DNA from: Anaerolineales bacterium UBA2232
Lineage (GTDB): Bacteria; Chloroflexota; Anaerolineae; UBA2200
Direction: 5' to 3'
NCBI GenBank assembly: GCA_002348045.1
Contig: DDYO01000110.1
Location: 1,840-18,221 of the forward strand
Length of the DNA: 16,382 nucleotides
Shown here piece by piece: positions 15,786 through 16,382 of the stretch. The position numbers and the translations under genes were made by a program. Position 1 is the stretch's first letter. Each line of letters opens with the position of its first letter. Under the pieces are notes generated by a model. The model was not told the DNA's origin, did no database searches, and saw nothing but the letters and a program-made list of their open reading frames with translations.

Positions 15786-16382
15786 GCTAGCGGTGGTGGG
15801 AGCTGGGCCTGCGGGTCTATCGGCGGCGGTGGAAGCGGCCCGGTGTGGGGTGAAGGTTGTGTTGGTGGATGAGAACAACAAGCCTGGTGGGCAGCTTTTC
15901 AAGCAGATCCACAAGTTTTTTGGGTCAAAGGAGCACCGTGCGGGGGTGCGGGGGATCGATATTGGGGAAGGGTTGCTGAAGGAAGTAGAGGCGAGTGGGG
16001 TAGAGGTAATGCTGGACTCGGTGGTATGGGGGATCTTTGGGGGTCCGGCATTGGGAGTGATACGGAATGGGCGGAACGTGCGGGTAGAAGCGGAGCGGGT
16101 GATCCTGGCAACGGGGGCGATGGAGAACGCGTTGGCGTTTCCTGGGTGGACGCTGGCTGGGGTGATGGGTGCTGGAGCGATCCAGACGTTGATGAACGTG
16201 CACCGGGTGTTGCCTGGGAAGCGGGTATTGATGGTAGGGTCTGGGAACGTAGGGTTGATCGTAAGCTACCAGCTGCTGCAGGCGGGTGCGGAGGTAGTGG
16301 GGATCGTAGAGGCGCTGCCGAAGGTAGGCGGGTACGGGGTGCATGCCAGCAAGGTGCGGAGGAATGGGGTACCGATCTTCAC
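15775..16382 (+). CDS. FAD/NAD(P)-dependent oxidoreductase subunit (HcnB-like), 3' truncated
   Basis: The first 202 residues of a two-dinucleotide-domain oxidoreductase, open to the window edge. The FAD motif is VVGAGPAGLSAA (7-18) with Asp32 after beta-2 (VLVDENNKPGGQ). ILATGA (110-115) closes the FAD domain, and a second Rossmann motif VGSGNVG (154-160) marks the NAD-like domain. The fold and the 2Fe-2S neighbour match HcnB, opine-oxidase and hydroxyproline-dehydrogenase large subunits; a third, DadA-like FAD subunit would be expected to the right. The substrate is unknown: glycine, D-hydroxyproline, proline, sarcosine and opines are all possible. ATG 15775 lies inside the 2Fe-2S gene and follows GAGGAG at 15761-15766. 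Codon use is extreme: 23 of 32 Gly are GGG and only one is GGC. Confidence 0.9.
   Translation, partial: MKAELAVVGAGPAGLSAAVEAARCGVKVVLVDENNKPGGQLFKQIHKFFGSKEHRAGVRGIDIGEGLLKEVEASGVEVMLDSVVWGIFGGPALGVIRNGRNVRVEAERVILATGAMENALAFPGWTLAGVMGAGAIQTLMNVHRVLPGKRVLMVGSGNVGLIVSYQLLQAGAEVVGIVEALPKVGGYGVHASKVRRNGVPIF

Noticed and set aside
15459..16382. Hydrogen cyanide synthase (hcnAB) as a firm name
   Set aside because: The same subunit pair occurs in proline, hydroxyproline, sarcosine and opine dehydrogenases, and the third subunit that would help decide is outside the window.

Overview
The window is a dense bacterial chromosome segment of moderately high GC with thirteen complete protein genes and two cut by the window edges. 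I found no rRNA, tRNA, CRISPR array or insertion sequence. The gene complement fits a Chloroflexota (Anaerolineae-like), probably anaerobic or microaerophilic bacterium: a stand-alone AmmeMemoRadiSam-type radical SAM enzyme, an aldo/keto reductase with a ferredoxin tail, an iron-sulfur flavoprotein, and a RodZ-like protein with a long Pro/Thr/Ser linker. This assignment is an inference from gene content and style, not from a phylogenetic marker.

Layout from left to right. (1) 3-1467 (+): the end of an oligopeptide/dipeptide ABC transporter operon, with a DppD/OppD-type ATPase (5' cut) followed by a DppF/OppF-type ATPase, closed by a perfect 14-bp hairpin at 1492-1523. (2) 1654-3576 (-): a compact operon transcribed cupin -> gamma-carbonic anhydrase -> AmrS-type radical SAM enzyme, with only 3 bp between genes. 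(3) 3577-3807: a divergent control region with a promoter for each side and several GGACCA/TGGTCC boxes. (4) 3808-7300 (+): Lon protease overlapping an uncharacterised lipoprotein gene. (5) 7463-10265 (+): a probable redox operon of an NAD-dependent sugar-epimerase-like SDR, an aldo/keto reductase with two 4Fe-4S motifs, and an iron-sulfur flavoprotein. (6) 10262-14909 (-): RodZ-like, RimO, then a tight GT2 glycosyltransferase / PlsC-like acyltransferase / RsmD cluster. The rightward and leftward units meet tail to tail at 10262-10265, where two stop codons share one CTAG. (7) 14910-15458: a 549-bp gap with two canonical promoters pointing away from each other. (8) 15459-end (+): a small 2Fe-2S protein and an FAD/NAD oxidoreductase (cut), the start of a multi-subunit amino-acid/amine dehydrogenase of the HcnAB or hydroxyproline-dehydrogenase type, with codon use very unlike the rest of the window.

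Functionally the window mixes peptide uptake, protein quality control (Lon), translation-apparatus modification (RsmD on 16S rRNA, RimO on ribosomal protein S12), envelope functions (RodZ-like, PlsC-like, GT2) and several flavin/Fe-S redox enzymes. I did not find a clearly new defence or mobile system. The items most worth a second look are the cupin / gamma-CA / AmrS operon with its box array, the compositionally distinct dehydrogenase locus, and the Fe-S AKR plus iron-sulfur flavoprotein operon.
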